A program made the position numbers and the translations under genes. The notes under the pieces are model-generated. The model was not told the DNA's origin and ran no database searches. It worked only from the letters and a program-made list of their open reading frames with translations. 64,000 nt of DNA from Neoscytalidium dimidiatum (Eukaryota > Ascomycota > Dothideomycetes > Botryosphaeriales > Botryosphaeriaceae). The stretch spans positions 930,001-994,000 of the forward strand of contig CM074695.1 in assembly GCA_037367355.1 (NCBI GenBank), given 5' to 3'. This document shows positions 1-13,500 of the stretch, in pieces (within the stretch, counting starts at the first letter, position 1; every line of letters starts with the position of its first letter).

Positions 1-6
1 ATCAAA

Positions 7-730
7 ATGAAGACCTTCACTGTTGCCGCCATTGCTGGTCTCAGCGCAGTTGTCTCCGCCCAGGATCTGGGTGCTCTTCTGTCCTCCTGCGCCGTACGTA
101 CTGTTACACCTGACTTTCCGGCACTCATAACTAAATCTTCCTGCAGTCACAGCAATTCCAGCAACTCGGCTTGACGGGTGTCGATGGTGATCCATGCAAG
201 AGCGAGGCCGGTCAACCATCCTACTACAAATGCTCTTGCACTCGCGGTCAGGACTTCGTCATCAATTATCTCTGTAAGAACCCAGGTTCTTGCACTCCTG
301 ATGATATCCCCGGTACGTCAACAAACTTCTACCAATTGATTTCGCTATCTGACTGGCGGTAGGCTTGACCGATACTCTTGTGAAATTCTGTCAGTCTGTC
401 GGTGTTACCGTCACTGCTCCCCAGAACCCGTGCGGTCTCGCGCCTGGAGGTGGCTCGTCGTCTGCTGCCCCTTCCTCGGCTGCGTCCGCCCCGGCCTCTT
501 CTGCCGCATCTTCCGCTCCTTCATCCGCTGCGAGTTCTGCGGCTTCCTCCCGTGCCAGCACTCCCGCTGGTACACCTGCCGGCACTCCCGTTGGAACTCC
601 CACCACGCCAACTACCCCTGCTGGTACCCCAGCTGGCACACCGGCTTCCTACACCGGTGCTGCTGCTGTGAAGAACGTCGCGGGTGGTCTCGCTGGTGTC
701 GCCGGCCTCGCTGGCCTGCTTGTCCTCTAA
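7..730 (+). CDS. CFEM-like secreted GPI-anchored cell-wall protein
   Basis: Three exons (7-93, 147-312, 363-730) give 206 residues, and both introns have GT...AG borders and keep the frame. Residues 1-18 form a signal peptide ending in a VSA cleavage site. The middle holds eight cysteines, including a CxC pair followed by C-x11-C-x5-C-x16-C, close to the spacing of fungal CFEM domains, though the aspartate usually found shortly before CxC is not evident. After the last cysteine comes a Ser/Ala/Pro stretch and a run of Thr-Pro-Ala-Gly repeats, typical of an O-glycosylated wall stalk. The C-terminus is a small-residue and hydrophobic tail fitting a GPI signal. CFEM proteins act at the cell surface in haem or iron handling, adhesion or virulence; which applies here cannot be told. 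The start codon lies only 6 nt from the window edge, so its promoter is not visible. Confidence 0.8.
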
Positions 731-1926
731 GCGATGGGGGTCACCAACAGCCTGTGACTACTTGTTAATGGCTGTGCCAAAGTCGAACAGCAGTGGAAAT
801 ATTTCCAGCTCGACGCACTACGTGCATTTCATACCTTTCGTCTTCAGATGTATAATAGTCACTCAGCATCTGAGCATGCATAATACACTTCAACCTCTGC
901 GGAGGCTTTCCACGTCTATGGAAAAACCATACTATCTTCCAAATAAGCCCATCAATTCATCGTGTCGCAATATTCTTATGTTTCGACGCCCATGTTAACG
1001 CCGCGTTCAGGCGGTGTTTAACGTGAAATATTCTTATTGATTCAGCGCCTCACTGCCTGGTTGGGCCCGCCGCGGACCTCGCTAGTTCACGTGCAAACAA
1101 TACATACATCCTCGGCGACATATTTGGACGTGCCATTTAACCAAGACACATTATTTGCCAATAGTGTGCCGGGTGACATGCCAACATGTAAGGCTACCCA
1201 TGTCATCTTGCCTTATAGATAGCTGGAAACTCTCCTGTGGCGGCCTGATTCCATCAAAACAACCCATGTAAGAGCCGCTAACGCACTCTAATTGAAGCAA
1301 TATCAGTCGACCATCGCACGGCCATCAGTCAGGTACCCTTGTGGCTTTTCTTACCAAAAACCGGATACAGCTGTGACCAACTCATCGAAATGGTTATTTT
1401 AATCCTTGACCACAAGAAACTAAAGCTTGCCAAGTCGACTCGAGGCACAGGACGGAACCTGAAGCGACAGGCATCCTTGCGATGTTGCTGCCATCTCCCG
1501 AGCCTCTGACAACCCCAATTTTCTGTCGCAAGCCTCACTCTCATCCACTCACCAAAGAATCAATTTCAAAAGGTCATGAAACTTTATTCTTACAAGTTGA
1601 GGCCCTACAAGGTAACTTACCCAGGCATTCAACCACCCACAAAACTACGGATCCGGCAACAAGTGGCCTTCCTCATGACAGCATTCGTATCGACCCATCA
1701 CCCATGGAAAGGACTTCATGGGCTGTTCCTCGACCGACCTGTTTAAGCCAAAAAGAGGAATTTGAGTTTGAAAAGCTTGGCACAGGACATCCTTGAACAG
1801 TGGTAACAGAGGGTTGCATCGTAGGGCAAGAAGAATTAGGCTTCCACCGGCAATTTCAGGCATCAGCCAATAGTATAATCGGACACGCACCTGCAAGCGC
1901 TGAGAAACACTAAGCAGTCCTGACGT
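731..1926. other. intergenic region, no gene seen
   Basis: About 1.2 kb between the CFEM-like gene and the convergent phospholipase D gene. The reading frames here are short and show no recognisable domain. It should hold the 3' untranslated regions of both neighbours. Confidence 0.6.
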
Positions 1927-4227
1927 TCAAAAGCCGCCCTTTCCCCTCACTCGCTTCACCGCTCCTGCGACACCTTTGGCCCATGACATATGTCCAGGAT
2001 TGACTCCCATGGCACCCTCGGCCTCATTTCCGCTCTCGTCTCTCCAAATTCCATCCTCCTGTGACACAGCCCCGTACAGGTGCGTGTTCTGGTTTCTCCT
2101 GAGACCTGCAAGCCAGTCTCCACATACCTCAGCAGAATCGAGCAGAACATTGACTTCTTGGGAATGGTACCAAGACTGCGTATCTTGGTTGCCACTCCCC
2201 TGGATTCCAATATGCTCATCGACAATCATCAGTTTAACTACAGCACAGATACCAGTTAGTGCTAGTATGATTCCAGAGCGTAAGAGGCTTACTGTGGCAG
2301 CTACGCTGCTTGAACTTGTTGTGCAGCGGCTTTATCTGGTCCTTGCCGACATACCAGTGGACGTGAAGCAGCTTTCGCTGGTCGGGATCGAGTTCTGCGT
2401 ACATCTTGTGGGCAATCATTTCGTTGGTGCCTCCTTGGAATGGTAGAAGCTCCCCGAGATCGTTGTAGCCGAGGCAGGCATAAAGGGTCACTTTTACCCC
2501 TCGTCGCACAGCGTCTAAGAGTGCCGGGATGAGCGGTTCCGCGTTGATATCAGGAGACTGAATGAAGATGGATGAATGTGCATATCGGATAGCTGACAGC
2601 CAAGCTTCGTTCTGAGGTGTGAAGACAGACGAATGGTTAAGCGCGCCCCACGGCTTGCGGTTCACCAGAGCAATCGGGAAAGGTTCGTGTCGTGCGTGTG
2701 GGATGTACGGCGTCATGCTGTCTTCAGGTGCGCATTCGGGGGCTGTGCCTTCCAGTTTTTGGCGTGTTGCTTGATCTGTCACGTAGCTTGTATTAGGCAT
2801 GCATTTGGATACCACTATACCCCACCAAGATCGTGCTAGCGGAAAGACTCACTGAGATGGTTTGTGACGAGGCTCATGGCTGTTTCTCCGTTTATTGGAG
2901 TCAAAGCGGCTTGCATTCTTACCAGCTCTGAAGCTAGGTCATCATCGTAATGCGGGTCGCCAGCCACATGCTCTGGAAGAGGATGTGGATCTTCCTTCGT
3001 GTCGATGATGGTTCGAGTACGGGAAAGCTGTGATTTGCTGGCTATGTCCAGGAATGATGCGTCGAAGGTTCCTTTGGCGCTTATTTCGGACGGGTCGACG
3101 GTGAGAAGTGGTAGCGGAGGCCTTAGTTCGTCGTGCCACGTCAGAAGGGCCATATCATATAGCGAATCAACAATGGGGCCTTCAAGGTGTGTCATCATCT
3201 CGAGATTGTCATTGTCCTTGCGTCTGATTAGGGAATATATCGAACGGCGTAGAGGGATGTTCTCACTTGAATGTTGTTGCTGCAAACAATAGCAATCTTC
3301 CTGTCCACGACCATGAATTTTGCGTGAAAGGTACCGAGAACTGGACGGTGGTAATTGATGACTTCAAGATCAATGTTTGGGATGGTCTCGGTGGGAGGAA
3401 GACCAACGCCACTCGCTATGCGTTCGTTTTCAGGAACATCCAGATGGTTGTCGAGTAGCTTCTCCAGGTAAGCAACTGGCGGTATGTGGGAGAGGTTGGG
3501 CCTACCTGCTTTGCACTACCTCGGTCGTAGATAATCTTGACAGTAGCTCTGGCACCGCGAGCCCCGGCTCTTTTCGACAATTCTACCAGCGAGTCCGTGA
3601 TTAGGCGGCTGGAATCGGACTCTTTCCAGTAGTTTGTGGCCAGGATAACTTCGTGCTGCGCCCTTGCGATGAGGTTGGACTGGAAGCAATATGAGCACGG
3701 AACGCAGGGAGGGAATAAAGAATGCCCACCATGTGACGACATATATCTGGCAGCGAGCTGATGACGGAGAGCGGAATGATTCCGGAACTACCCATCAAAG
3801 GCGGGCTCACGACGCCTGCGAGAGAGTCATGCTCTAATGTACAGAGTGCACTATGCCATATTCTAAGGAAAAGATCACTGGGCTTGGAAGAGCCGAAGTT
3901 ACCGCAGCGAAAGGCACGGTCCAATTCCTCGGGAGTGGCATCAGGGCGATGTTTTGGAGGGCCTGATGCGAGGACGCTAACAGGGTGAGTCGAGTAGAGA
4001 CGGTCGGCGGCGTCTTTGGGAGCCAGAGTGGGGTCCTCAGCCAGCAGGGAGCTCACAGACTGCTTGCTGCGGCAAAGCTCATAAATACGATCCGAGATGG
4101 ATGAGGACATGTCTGAGGTGCGGAGAATCCACGGCTGGCGACGGTAGAAGTGGTCTATGGCGATAGCCACTACGGCGGAGGCCAGCAGCAGCAGCGGAGA
4201 AAGATATGAGAGCCCGGGGAACGCCAT
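1927..4227 (-). CDS. Membrane-anchored phospholipase D-like protein with two HKD motifs
   Basis: Six exons on the minus strand: 4227-3730, 3679-3506, 3461-3267, 3216-2853, 2775-2293 and 2237-1927, giving 674 residues. All five introns are 44-77 nt with GT...AG ends and keep the frame. Residues 8-28 form a hydrophobic N-terminal anchor. The first catalytic motif, HAKFMVVD, is at about residues 270-277 and the second, HIKLMIVD, at about 571-578; the last intron interrupts the second motif just after its His codon. Each is followed by the small-residue and Gln/Asn segment usual in the superfamily. The two HKD motifs would form one active site for phosphodiester hydrolysis or transfer. This architecture is common in filamentous fungi, but the substrate is unknown; a cardiolipin-synthase-like or PLD lipase role is possible. 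It lacks the PX/PH domains of classical Spo14-type PLD. The shortest intron (3505-3462) is the least certain junction. Confidence 0.85.
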
Positions 4228-7200
4228 GGTGCCATGATGGATGGGCTAGAGCGACAGTGCGAAAGGCGGGGTGACGTGGACTCGAAGGCCGAAGAGGCGA
4301 GAGGCTTTCGTCATGTGTGCGGAATGGACGGCAAGGCTGGTGGGCCGGCATGCCCAGAAAAGCTTGGCTGAGCTTGACAAAGCTTGTCTCGCCGATTCGA
4401 GCTGGATGCGCCACGCGCCCCAGTTGCCCTCGGGTCTTCCGGCCGACAAAGCCCTTCCTCCCTGTCGCCAGCCATGCCATTAGTCCAGTCCCCAGCTCAA
4501 ATCAAGTTTTCAGCCGCGGTACGCATCACCGCCAGCCTATCCGCCAGTTCCGATCCGCCACCTACCTCAGTCCCGATTTCCGCTCTCCGGTGGGTCCCGT
4601 CCAGCCAGTATCCGGACGGTCGCGGGGATTGGCTCGAATCCGGAAGTATGCAGCTCAAACAGGTCAGGCGCTCGTGCAGCTGCCAGGCTTCTTAGTGAGA
4701 GTGGGAGGGTCTGGGCATACGAGGGATCCACGCATTGACCAATGAGAGTGAACACATCACGGCAAATAAGAGCCGACAGCGGGAACGGTGTGTGGAAATG
4801 TGCTGTCTCAGAGTTGAAGGCACTGTTGCAATATAATGCACGCAAGGATAACTTAAGCACCGCTTTTTGTTCCAACAGGCACAATACAGAGTTGCTGTAC
4901 CACCGAGCAGGAATGTCAGGCCCAGCTTTCTCCAGACAGAGACCTTTGCTTGGATAACGAGCTGTGTGACGAGTCAGCTGAAGTCTAGACGCAGAAGCTG
5001 CACTACCCCTACCGGCATCGGTATAGACACGGTAGCGGCGTCTGTCGGGACGTCGAGGACAACCTGGACGATGTACCACACCAGGCTTTCATGCGTGCAC
5101 AGATCTATTCATTAAGTGTGTTGCATCCAGACACCAAACGAGAGACACACCTCCAGGATCCGGATAGACGGCCCCAGTTGTTGCTCACTAGCCGGCATGT
5201 GCAGAGTAAAGTGAGAAACTCTAGCGGACATGTGCCCACCACTAAGACGATTCCGGGTTTGATAAACTTTTCAGACGTCAATCCTTGCATCAAACGTGGA
5301 AATAACAGCATGCAGATTTTAATCGTCCAGATCATCGACACGTACGTCCTGTGGCCCGCGAGGAAAAATTTCGAGCCTATGATCTTCTGGGAGCGTTCAT
5401 CTGACGGGAGGTTGAGCCTTTGTTCATTGGTCACATCCCGGTTGTCTCTGTTGATGCTGACGATGCGAGCGCAGACAGTCAAATGGTGTAGAATGCCTGG
5501 ATGTGTCAACATAGGAAGTAGTTAAGCTCAACGCGTTATACCAAGGCTACAATCATTAAGTAGTCATCTTTCTGAAGACAGAATCCGACTATCTTCGATC
5601 GAGTAAAGAGCCGTAGCGTGATGATAAGCGTAGACAGCCCGTACTAAATTATATTGTGGTCATCTCCCCAAACGAAGCTGCACCTGCATGCAAGGAAAAA
5701 AGGAAAACATCCCAATAAATGGCCGAAAAGACCAATTACAAGTATAAACTGCAGGCTAAGGGAGACATGCTGGTTGATTCCAGAGACTCGAGGCCGCAGC
5801 GAGACAGTGGCGAGGAGACTACACCTGCACCCACAACTCGCATACTTTGCACGATCTAAGACGGCCGCGAGTGGCCTTGCCTGATAGCCATTTATAATAG
5901 CTGCCGATCCGCAGATCGCGAGCGCCAAGGGTGTGGTTGTTCAGAGCTCGAGGTAGTGTTTGCTCTCGGCGAGCGGGGACTCGCCCGTCCCCCCGTCCGC
6001 CAACTACCACGGATGCAGGTCCGCCAGCCTAGCGGCTCTAGGAGCTCCCTCAGCTTCCGTTACTACCAAATCTGGTAGAAAATCATCATTCAGGCCTCGA
6101 CGTACTGAATCTACAGGAATTAGCACCCCAAGCGTCCGAATTTGGCCGTCAAATGGCCGCCAGCAGCCGTGTCCTCACCGCGTACAGGCAAGGCCGGATC
6201 CTCATCTTCTCCCCAAGCATTGCTTAGCTGTCGAGGCCGGACAGGGATATGTATGGTGGTTGCATCCTTCGTCCATCGCCATTAGGCGGCGCTTTCCGTT
6301 CTGGTCAAGGTGAGGACTTCGGCCTGACTCCTCCGATTTTAGTAGCTTGGCTGTCACAGGCATATGTCAGTACGGAGGATCGCTCGTCGCGCCGCTCGGG
6401 GTCGACTGGCTTGTAGCCTCCGGCTAAGCGGTTTTGTTCTTCGTTGGCACGACTTTCGACTACTAAATTTCTTCCCAAAAAATAATCAAAACTAGCCATT
6501 TGTCTGAATATAGATGTTTTAAACTTTAGACGATACCTACATTAGGATAACTGCTTTTTTGCTTGAACTTAATGCATTGTTGGGATGCATGGCTGGCCGA
6601 AAATGACGTCAGCACAAGCAACACCCGGAGCGAACGCGCCAGACCCCTAAAGCACGTAATTCTTGCAAGAAGAGAGCCTATCAAGTTGCGGGCAGTTCAC
6701 ACAGATTAGAACATCGTCCTGCAGGTGCGCAGCCTCGACATGTGTATTTGTGGATTGTTGTACGCGTCAGCCCGGGATCGGGGATATGCGAGCCGATTTT
6801 ATACACGGATGGACTTTGTCCCACAACAGCCCTCGAGGGAAAGTCCTCGACTTCATAGGGTTATCTTACGTACTAAGGCTGTTCAGCTCTTAAAGCTCAA
6901 CCACCAGTAGCGAGCCTGGCTATTGTATTTCTATTGCGCTCGCCGATGACCGTAACATGTCCCGAAGACTTCCGGCGTACTTCCGGCGGGATGTACTCTA
7001 AGTGGAGATGTTTTGGGGAGGCAGACCTCCGGCAGAGTCAGGCTGTGCGCCTTGATAACGCACGCAGGTGTATTAAGATGGGTTACTATTTGGCAGTCCA
7101 GAGAGCAGCAGACAGGCGCGGGGGTCCTAGCTGCCAAGACATGAGGGTAGTGATGTGCCTGTTTCGATCTGGGTGGCTGGGCTTCTCTTGACGAGGAGAC

Positions 7201-7681
7201 TAACCGTACCTTTCTGATCGGACACGCGTAAGGCATGTAGGCCAGGCTCTCCACAATATGACCATAGCCATTCAATCACCATGGTCCGGGGAGGAGGCAA
7301 GCTCTCAGCCAATCAGCGTCCTTGCATTATGAAATCCCCACATGTGCACTTGACCGCTTTGAATGAATGACTATCAATTCCTGTTCCTGGATATCTGCGG
7401 CACAATGCTTGCGTACGCTTAAGCACTCCGGAGCCTTGGCAACAGCGATGCCAGTGTAAGCGGACTGCAATTGATGGGCTTGGCAGGAGGAGGCTTGCGT
7501 AGGCAGTTGAGCGCTCGAACTGGGGCGACGATGATGGATATTGCAAGACTATGGCACAGTCAACGGCGCAGCAGTATAAATACATGGAGCGTACGGTACG
7601 GAACTGTCGACACAGAGCCCATCAAATACTCATTTGAATTCCATCAATCTTTATTTTCAACATCAACGCCAGACAGTGACA
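4228..7681. other. intergenic region, no gene supported
   Basis: A 3.5-kb stretch between two divergent genes. Frames on both strands are short or composition-driven, and none shows a domain or a convincing exon chain. It must contain the promoters of the PLD gene (left) and the dioxygenase gene (right, with a TATA box near 7575). Confidence 0.5.
7575..7582 (+). promoter_or_regulatory. TATA box of the intradiol dioxygenase gene
   Basis: TATAAATA lies 107 nt upstream of the chosen ATG at 7682, a normal distance for a regulated fungal promoter. The stretch after it is suited to a short 5' untranslated leader. A strong TATA box fits an inducible catabolic gene, which is inference. Confidence 0.6.
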
Positions 7682-9066
7682 ATGGTCCAGACCCGCAACA
7701 TCGTGGCTCTCTTGGCAGCTCTGTCGAGCGCAAGCCCAGTGTTAGCGCATCCAGGACATAGTCTTGACCATGAGATTGCCGCCCGTGCTGCGTACCTCAA
7801 ACACGCTCCACGTGATCTTTCACAATGCGCAGAGAAGCTCAAGGCTCGTGGTGTGGAGCAGCGATCTATTGAGAGAAGGGCTGGAAAGGTGCAGCAGCTG
7901 CGGGCGGAGGTAGCAGCCAAGAAGCGTAAGTCTGGAACGATGCCAGTTCTAAACTATTCGTTAATACGTGGAAGGCGCCAAACGTGCCATCGCCGCTTCC
8001 ACTCCTTCAGGGAGCGCGGTGCCCACGCCTAGCGGCGGTGTTGTCTCTGGGGAAGACACAACTCTCTCTGACTGGGGCGCTCAAGTCGCCAATACGAGCC
8101 ATTTATCTAACTTGGCCGTGAGCCCGAACACGCCCGGCGTTGAGGACTTGATCTTCAAGAACGCGTCTTGCGTCCTTTCTCCTGAGGGAGAGATTGGACC
8201 GTACTGTAAGAGGGCCACCTGAAGAAACGCCCCGGTGCAGAACTCGAGAGCAGATGTTCTTGGTGAACTGGTCCGCGAGGACATTATTGACGACGAGCCC
8301 GATGTGCCTGTCACGATTGATGGCCAGTTCATCGACGTCAACACCTGTGAACCCATCACGGACCTGTACTGGGATCTGTGGCAGTGAGTCTTCCTTCCTT
8401 GTTTTCTGGTTGGCTTAGAAGTAACTAACGTTTCGGCTCGATTCTAGCTGCAATGCCACTGGCGTGTATGCAGGTGTCGTCGGCGATGGGAACGGCAACG
8501 AGGCGGACACATCCAACCTTAACAAGACCTTCCTTCGTGGTATTTCCAAGACCGATAACGACGGTGTGGCTGCTTTTAAGACCATCTTCCCGGGCCACTA
8601 CTCAGGAAGGGCCACGCATATCCATGTTGTGACTCACAGCGGAGCGACGCAGCTGGCTAATGGTACCATCACCGGAGGAAATGTGACGCACATTGGACAG
8701 TTGGTGCGTGTTAGCCCACTTCCGTTCATCAGGAAATAAGACTGACGTGCACATTAGTTCTTCGACCAGGGCCTCATCGATGAGATCAATACCAACGTCT
8801 CACCGTACACCGGTAACACGATCGACATTGTAGACAACGCGGATGATAGGGTGTTTATGGTCGAAACTGAGACGGAGAGCGATCCAGTATTTGATTACGT
8901 CAAATTGGGCGAGGATGTCGAGGATGGGCTATTTGCTTGGATTGCAATAGGTGTGGACCTGAGCGCTAGTTACGATGCCAGCTATGCGGCCATTTACAGT
9001 GAGAATGGCGGTGCTGAGGCGCAAGCAGTAAAGTATGGGAGGGAATATTGGGACTTCAATGGCTGA
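7682..9066 (+). CDS. Secreted intradiol ring-cleavage dioxygenase-like protein
   Basis: Five exons (7682-7925, 7975-8205, 8254-8383, 8448-8703, 8758-9066) encode 389 residues. The N-terminus is a signal peptide ending near PVLAHPGH. The catalytic fold is recognised from GPYY plus the following GELVRED stretch (joined across the third exon border), from LYWDLWHCN, and from PGHYSGRATHIHVV. The last carries the HxH pair and a nearby Tyr expected to bind the non-haem iron together with the Tyr of GPYY. Enzymes of this family split catechol-type rings between the hydroxyls. The secreted fungal branch is thought to act on plant or lignin-derived phenolics outside the cell, but its true substrates are mostly untested. 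The N-terminal 80 residues are Arg/Lys-rich and resemble a pro-region. A polyadenylation-like AATAAA lies 25 nt after the stop. Confidence 0.88.
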
Positions 9067-9652
9067 TTTTCGCTGAACTGTCCCTTTCGGAATAAATGAT
9101 GTGCATAAGTCTGAGGATCAGATACTACATTGAATTCAAGGAATCGGAAATTCGAATCTGAACAGTTTCATATTTGGGTTGGTGGGGGGAGCCAATGTAC
9201 ATATACTTGATAAAAGCCGGGTGTTCCACTTGACAGATTCGAGACCGTATTGTTGACGACTCTGAGGCGCATGTACGAGCCGATACTGGCCGGATTGGGG
9301 AACGCTGCATGTGAGGGTAAACGAAGTCGCATCAAACTAGCAACATGTTTCTGAGTTCTCCATTGTATCTATGATAGCACGTCAAGGCGATATTGGCATG
9401 ATAAAGAGATGCAGGACATTTTGCTGTGGTTCCTGAGTGCGGCGGCATGGACGTGCGCTGAGGTGTTTCTGGAAGAGAGGACTGGCTGGTGGAAGCGTGT
9501 TTCGCTTAGGGCCAAGGGTCGGGATCGGCGGGGCCAAGAGCCGGGCTGGAGGCTGCAGCTGTCGGGCCGAGCAAATCATGGTCGCCGCGTCACAGCAACT
9601 GCACAGCTCCAGCGACTCCTGCCCCGGCCTTCCCAACCTCGACCAAGCAACC
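9067..9652. other. intergenic region between dioxygenase and CFIm25 genes
   Basis: Apart from the polyadenylation-like hexamer near 9091, nothing recognisable is present. It should include the CFIm25 promoter. An in-frame upstream ATG at 9578 could extend CFIm25 by 25 residues. Confidence 0.5.
9091..9096 (+). terminator. Polyadenylation signal after the dioxygenase gene
   Basis: A perfect AATAAA hexamer lies 25 nt downstream of the TGA at 9064-9066. Fungal 3' ends often lack this exact hexamer, so its presence is suggestive rather than proof of the cleavage site. Confidence 0.4.
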
Positions 9653-10579
<927 letters not shown>

Positions 10580-13500
10580 GATAACGGATGATGCTGATAT
10601 GTTGCATCGGGTGGACTACGGATGGCGTCCTTGTTGCATTGGTTCGTTGGGCTTGATTTGGGTCTGCTGCGTTCCAAGCGGGCGTTCGGGTATTGATCGG
10701 AGGCTGGACGGGGCGCTTCTCCATAAAGGGGAGGGGAAAGACGTGCAATAGGGTCCAATGAAAATGCTTTTATTTGGGTAGGAGTTGTGCTGTCAGGCTC
10801 TCGCAAATAACTTCGCGTCTAGAATGTGCAACTTCCCCAACTCCGCACCAATCTGATGGCCAGAGAATACGTGGCGCAGTGGAATTTTAGTCTCAAGTTT
10901 GAGAATTCTAGGTATGTCCATCTGTCATGACTCCGAGATGTGTGAATCGGTAAACAACAGCAGCAGGACTACTCGAGGAGTCTACACGAGCTGAGCCCCT
11001 CAAGTCGTGAGAATTAGCTATCCTCGGTGTCCTTATCAAACATGCGTTCTGCGGCTAACTAGAGCAGCTCTCCCAAGATGGCCAGGAAGCCCCGGTGGAA
11101 CACATGCAATGCTCTTCGTGGAGAGAGGATAGGCCACCTAGTTCAGCAGCTGAAACTGTGCATATAAGGGAGATCCGATTATTGCAAGGACCAACATGGA
11201 ACCGGCTAGAACCCCGTGGCGAGGAGGGTGGAATGCCAAACGGGGAGGCCGTGGAGGGGACCAGTGGTCGCCCATCTCTACGCACCTTGGCTGTATTGCA
11301 TACTGGCGGCCTGTCCTCAGGCGTGCATGTCAACGAAGACGGGTGGATCGTGTGGAGAGGGCATCGAATTCGTCGGCCTCTCAGAAACCTTCCCCAGCCA
11401 GCACCGAGGGCAAAGCAAGCCAGTCAGTGCGGAGGGCAATCAGAATACGAGCGGAAGAAGATGGTGCCTGTCGGCTTTTCTTACAGCGAGATTTAGGGTT
11501 GGCGGTGATCCTCGTGCTCGGCAAATGACGACCGTCCGTCCGTCATGTTAAGGAGCCACTCAACAGCCGGATCTTCATGGCAGCTGTCGTCGTAAGCCAA
11601 AACCCGACGAATGAAGAGCCGACGCATGACATCCCACACCTATCCTGACTGAATTTGACTTTCTCCGCAGGCGCAGCACGGCGCCTGAGTGTAGTGTTTT
11701 GCCGACGAGCATAAAAACGCGGCTCGCTCACTCGTTCTCGGGTTCCGCCATACCCGGCGCTTGGATCCTGTCGACTCGAGTAGCTTAGAAGGACTCGAAA
11801 GGGACGACTAGTCGCATGCAGCCTTTCTCTGGACGAGCGCCGGCAGATGGCAGCAAGTGCCGATGCGCCAGCTGCAGCTCCTCGGATTCGGTTAAGATGC
11901 AAGCATCCTCCAGGCACCCTCAACTCTGCATGACTTGGACATTTGCTCCACTAGTTCCACTCTGCCGTTCAATAACTTTCGTCACCAAGCACCTCCGACG
12001 ACACGCCGCGGGCAGCAGGTGCTCGACCCTACGTCGGTGTCTTGGCATAAGGACCGAGACTATCCCAAGAAGCTCTCGGTATCGCGTCTTCTCGTGTCGT
12101 GGTTTGTCGTGCTGGCACCCCGTGCACCGCCAAACACGTCGTCAACAGGAGGCAGAGCCAAGCTATTTTAGTTTGGTGACGGGCACGACTACAGGGACCC
12201 CCACGCACTTGCTGGCAACAGTCAAACACGCCACGGCCCAGTCAGGCCCTCCCGCCTGCCGAGACAATCTGCAGCACAAGGGTCCCGCTGCGCTTCCCAA
12301 AAGTCCGTACCGCTCGCCCGAGATTGCCGTCCATGTGCCGTCTTGCTGCCGTGCGCGTCCTCATCTGCCGAAAAGCCACACAGTACGTATCCTGCCATGT
12401 GGATAAACACATACGCGTCGCTTTGAATGTGGGAACAAGCTGCGTATCCACACCTACACGATGCGGAGGCCGATGGAGGAGAAGAGGTCCACCCCCACAC
12501 TATCTCTCCGAGCCTAACGTGGCTACCGGCCCCAGCCGGCAGTTTCTCCCGTGCTTCACGACCGTCAAGTTGACTGGATCTCCTTACAACACCAGTAGGG
12601 CCTCCACCCTGGCAGTCGGACTGTCCGCCTACCCCGCCAATCCGGCAATTCGCCCGTCAAAGTCTGGCTGTTCCCCGGCCACGGCATGAGAGTCATTCGC
12701 CTACAGATCAGATCAGTCGGAAAGGGCGGCACCCGGGGCGGAGATCAATAGGGCTGCGCGCGCGGATAAGGAGAGTGCTGGCCGGGCAATAAAGCAAGGC
12801 TGCTCGCCGGACCGTTCAGGGTAGCACGCGCCGTCTATTCGTCAACCCGATCCCAAGCAAGCGGCTAAAAGCTTGCGAGCCCAGCTTGTCCAGCAAAACC
12901 CATGCTGCTTGCTCATGTGAGAAGCATCCGTTTCGATGCCCGCTCCATCCTTCTTTTTCCGAATTCTCGGCAACCTCTTCTATTCATCTTTGCCATTAGC
13001 CCCGACGGGATCGCACAAGCTGACGCAAGAGTTGCCCGCGGAAGCCCGCCTTGTGCTGCCTTGTCATTTTTCAACTTAATGCCAATGTTAGACAAGATGC
13101 AAGTAAGGAGAAGCTCTGCTGAAAAGTGTTTGTCGTCGCTGCCGCTGCCTCCCATCCACGTGTATTTCCATGGCCATTTTTTCAGTGACCCGAGTGAGCT
13201 AAGGCGTGATAGCCCCTCATGCGACAAAAGGATGATGAAAGCAGAATTCCCACGTTGGAAGATGGCTCAATGTTTCCGTTACTTTGCCCTATGCGGCCTT
13301 CTAGAGCTCCTACCATTTGTTCGGTTCTAGCTCCGACCCTACATGACTTAGACTCGTGCCGCGCGACTGACTGCTGGATGCCATGATTCTTACACTATCC
13401 GCTGGCGGGGCGATGTCTTAGTTGGCAGCGCTTACCACAAACGACGGACCCGCACGGTCTCTCAGTGGTACTTACATGCCATTGCGAACCTCCTAATGAA

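Noticed and set aside
4620..4645. tRNA-like B-box (GGCTCGAATCC)
   Set aside because: No T-stem pairing, no A-box at the right distance and no acceptor stem.
4567..5079. 170-codon minus-strand frame
   Set aside because: No domain and no signal peptide; overlapping frames on the other strand are similar in quality.
11095..11551. Overlapping plus-strand frames of 110-133 codons
   Set aside because: Three overlapping frames of equal length with no domain are typical of stop-poor GC-rich DNA.
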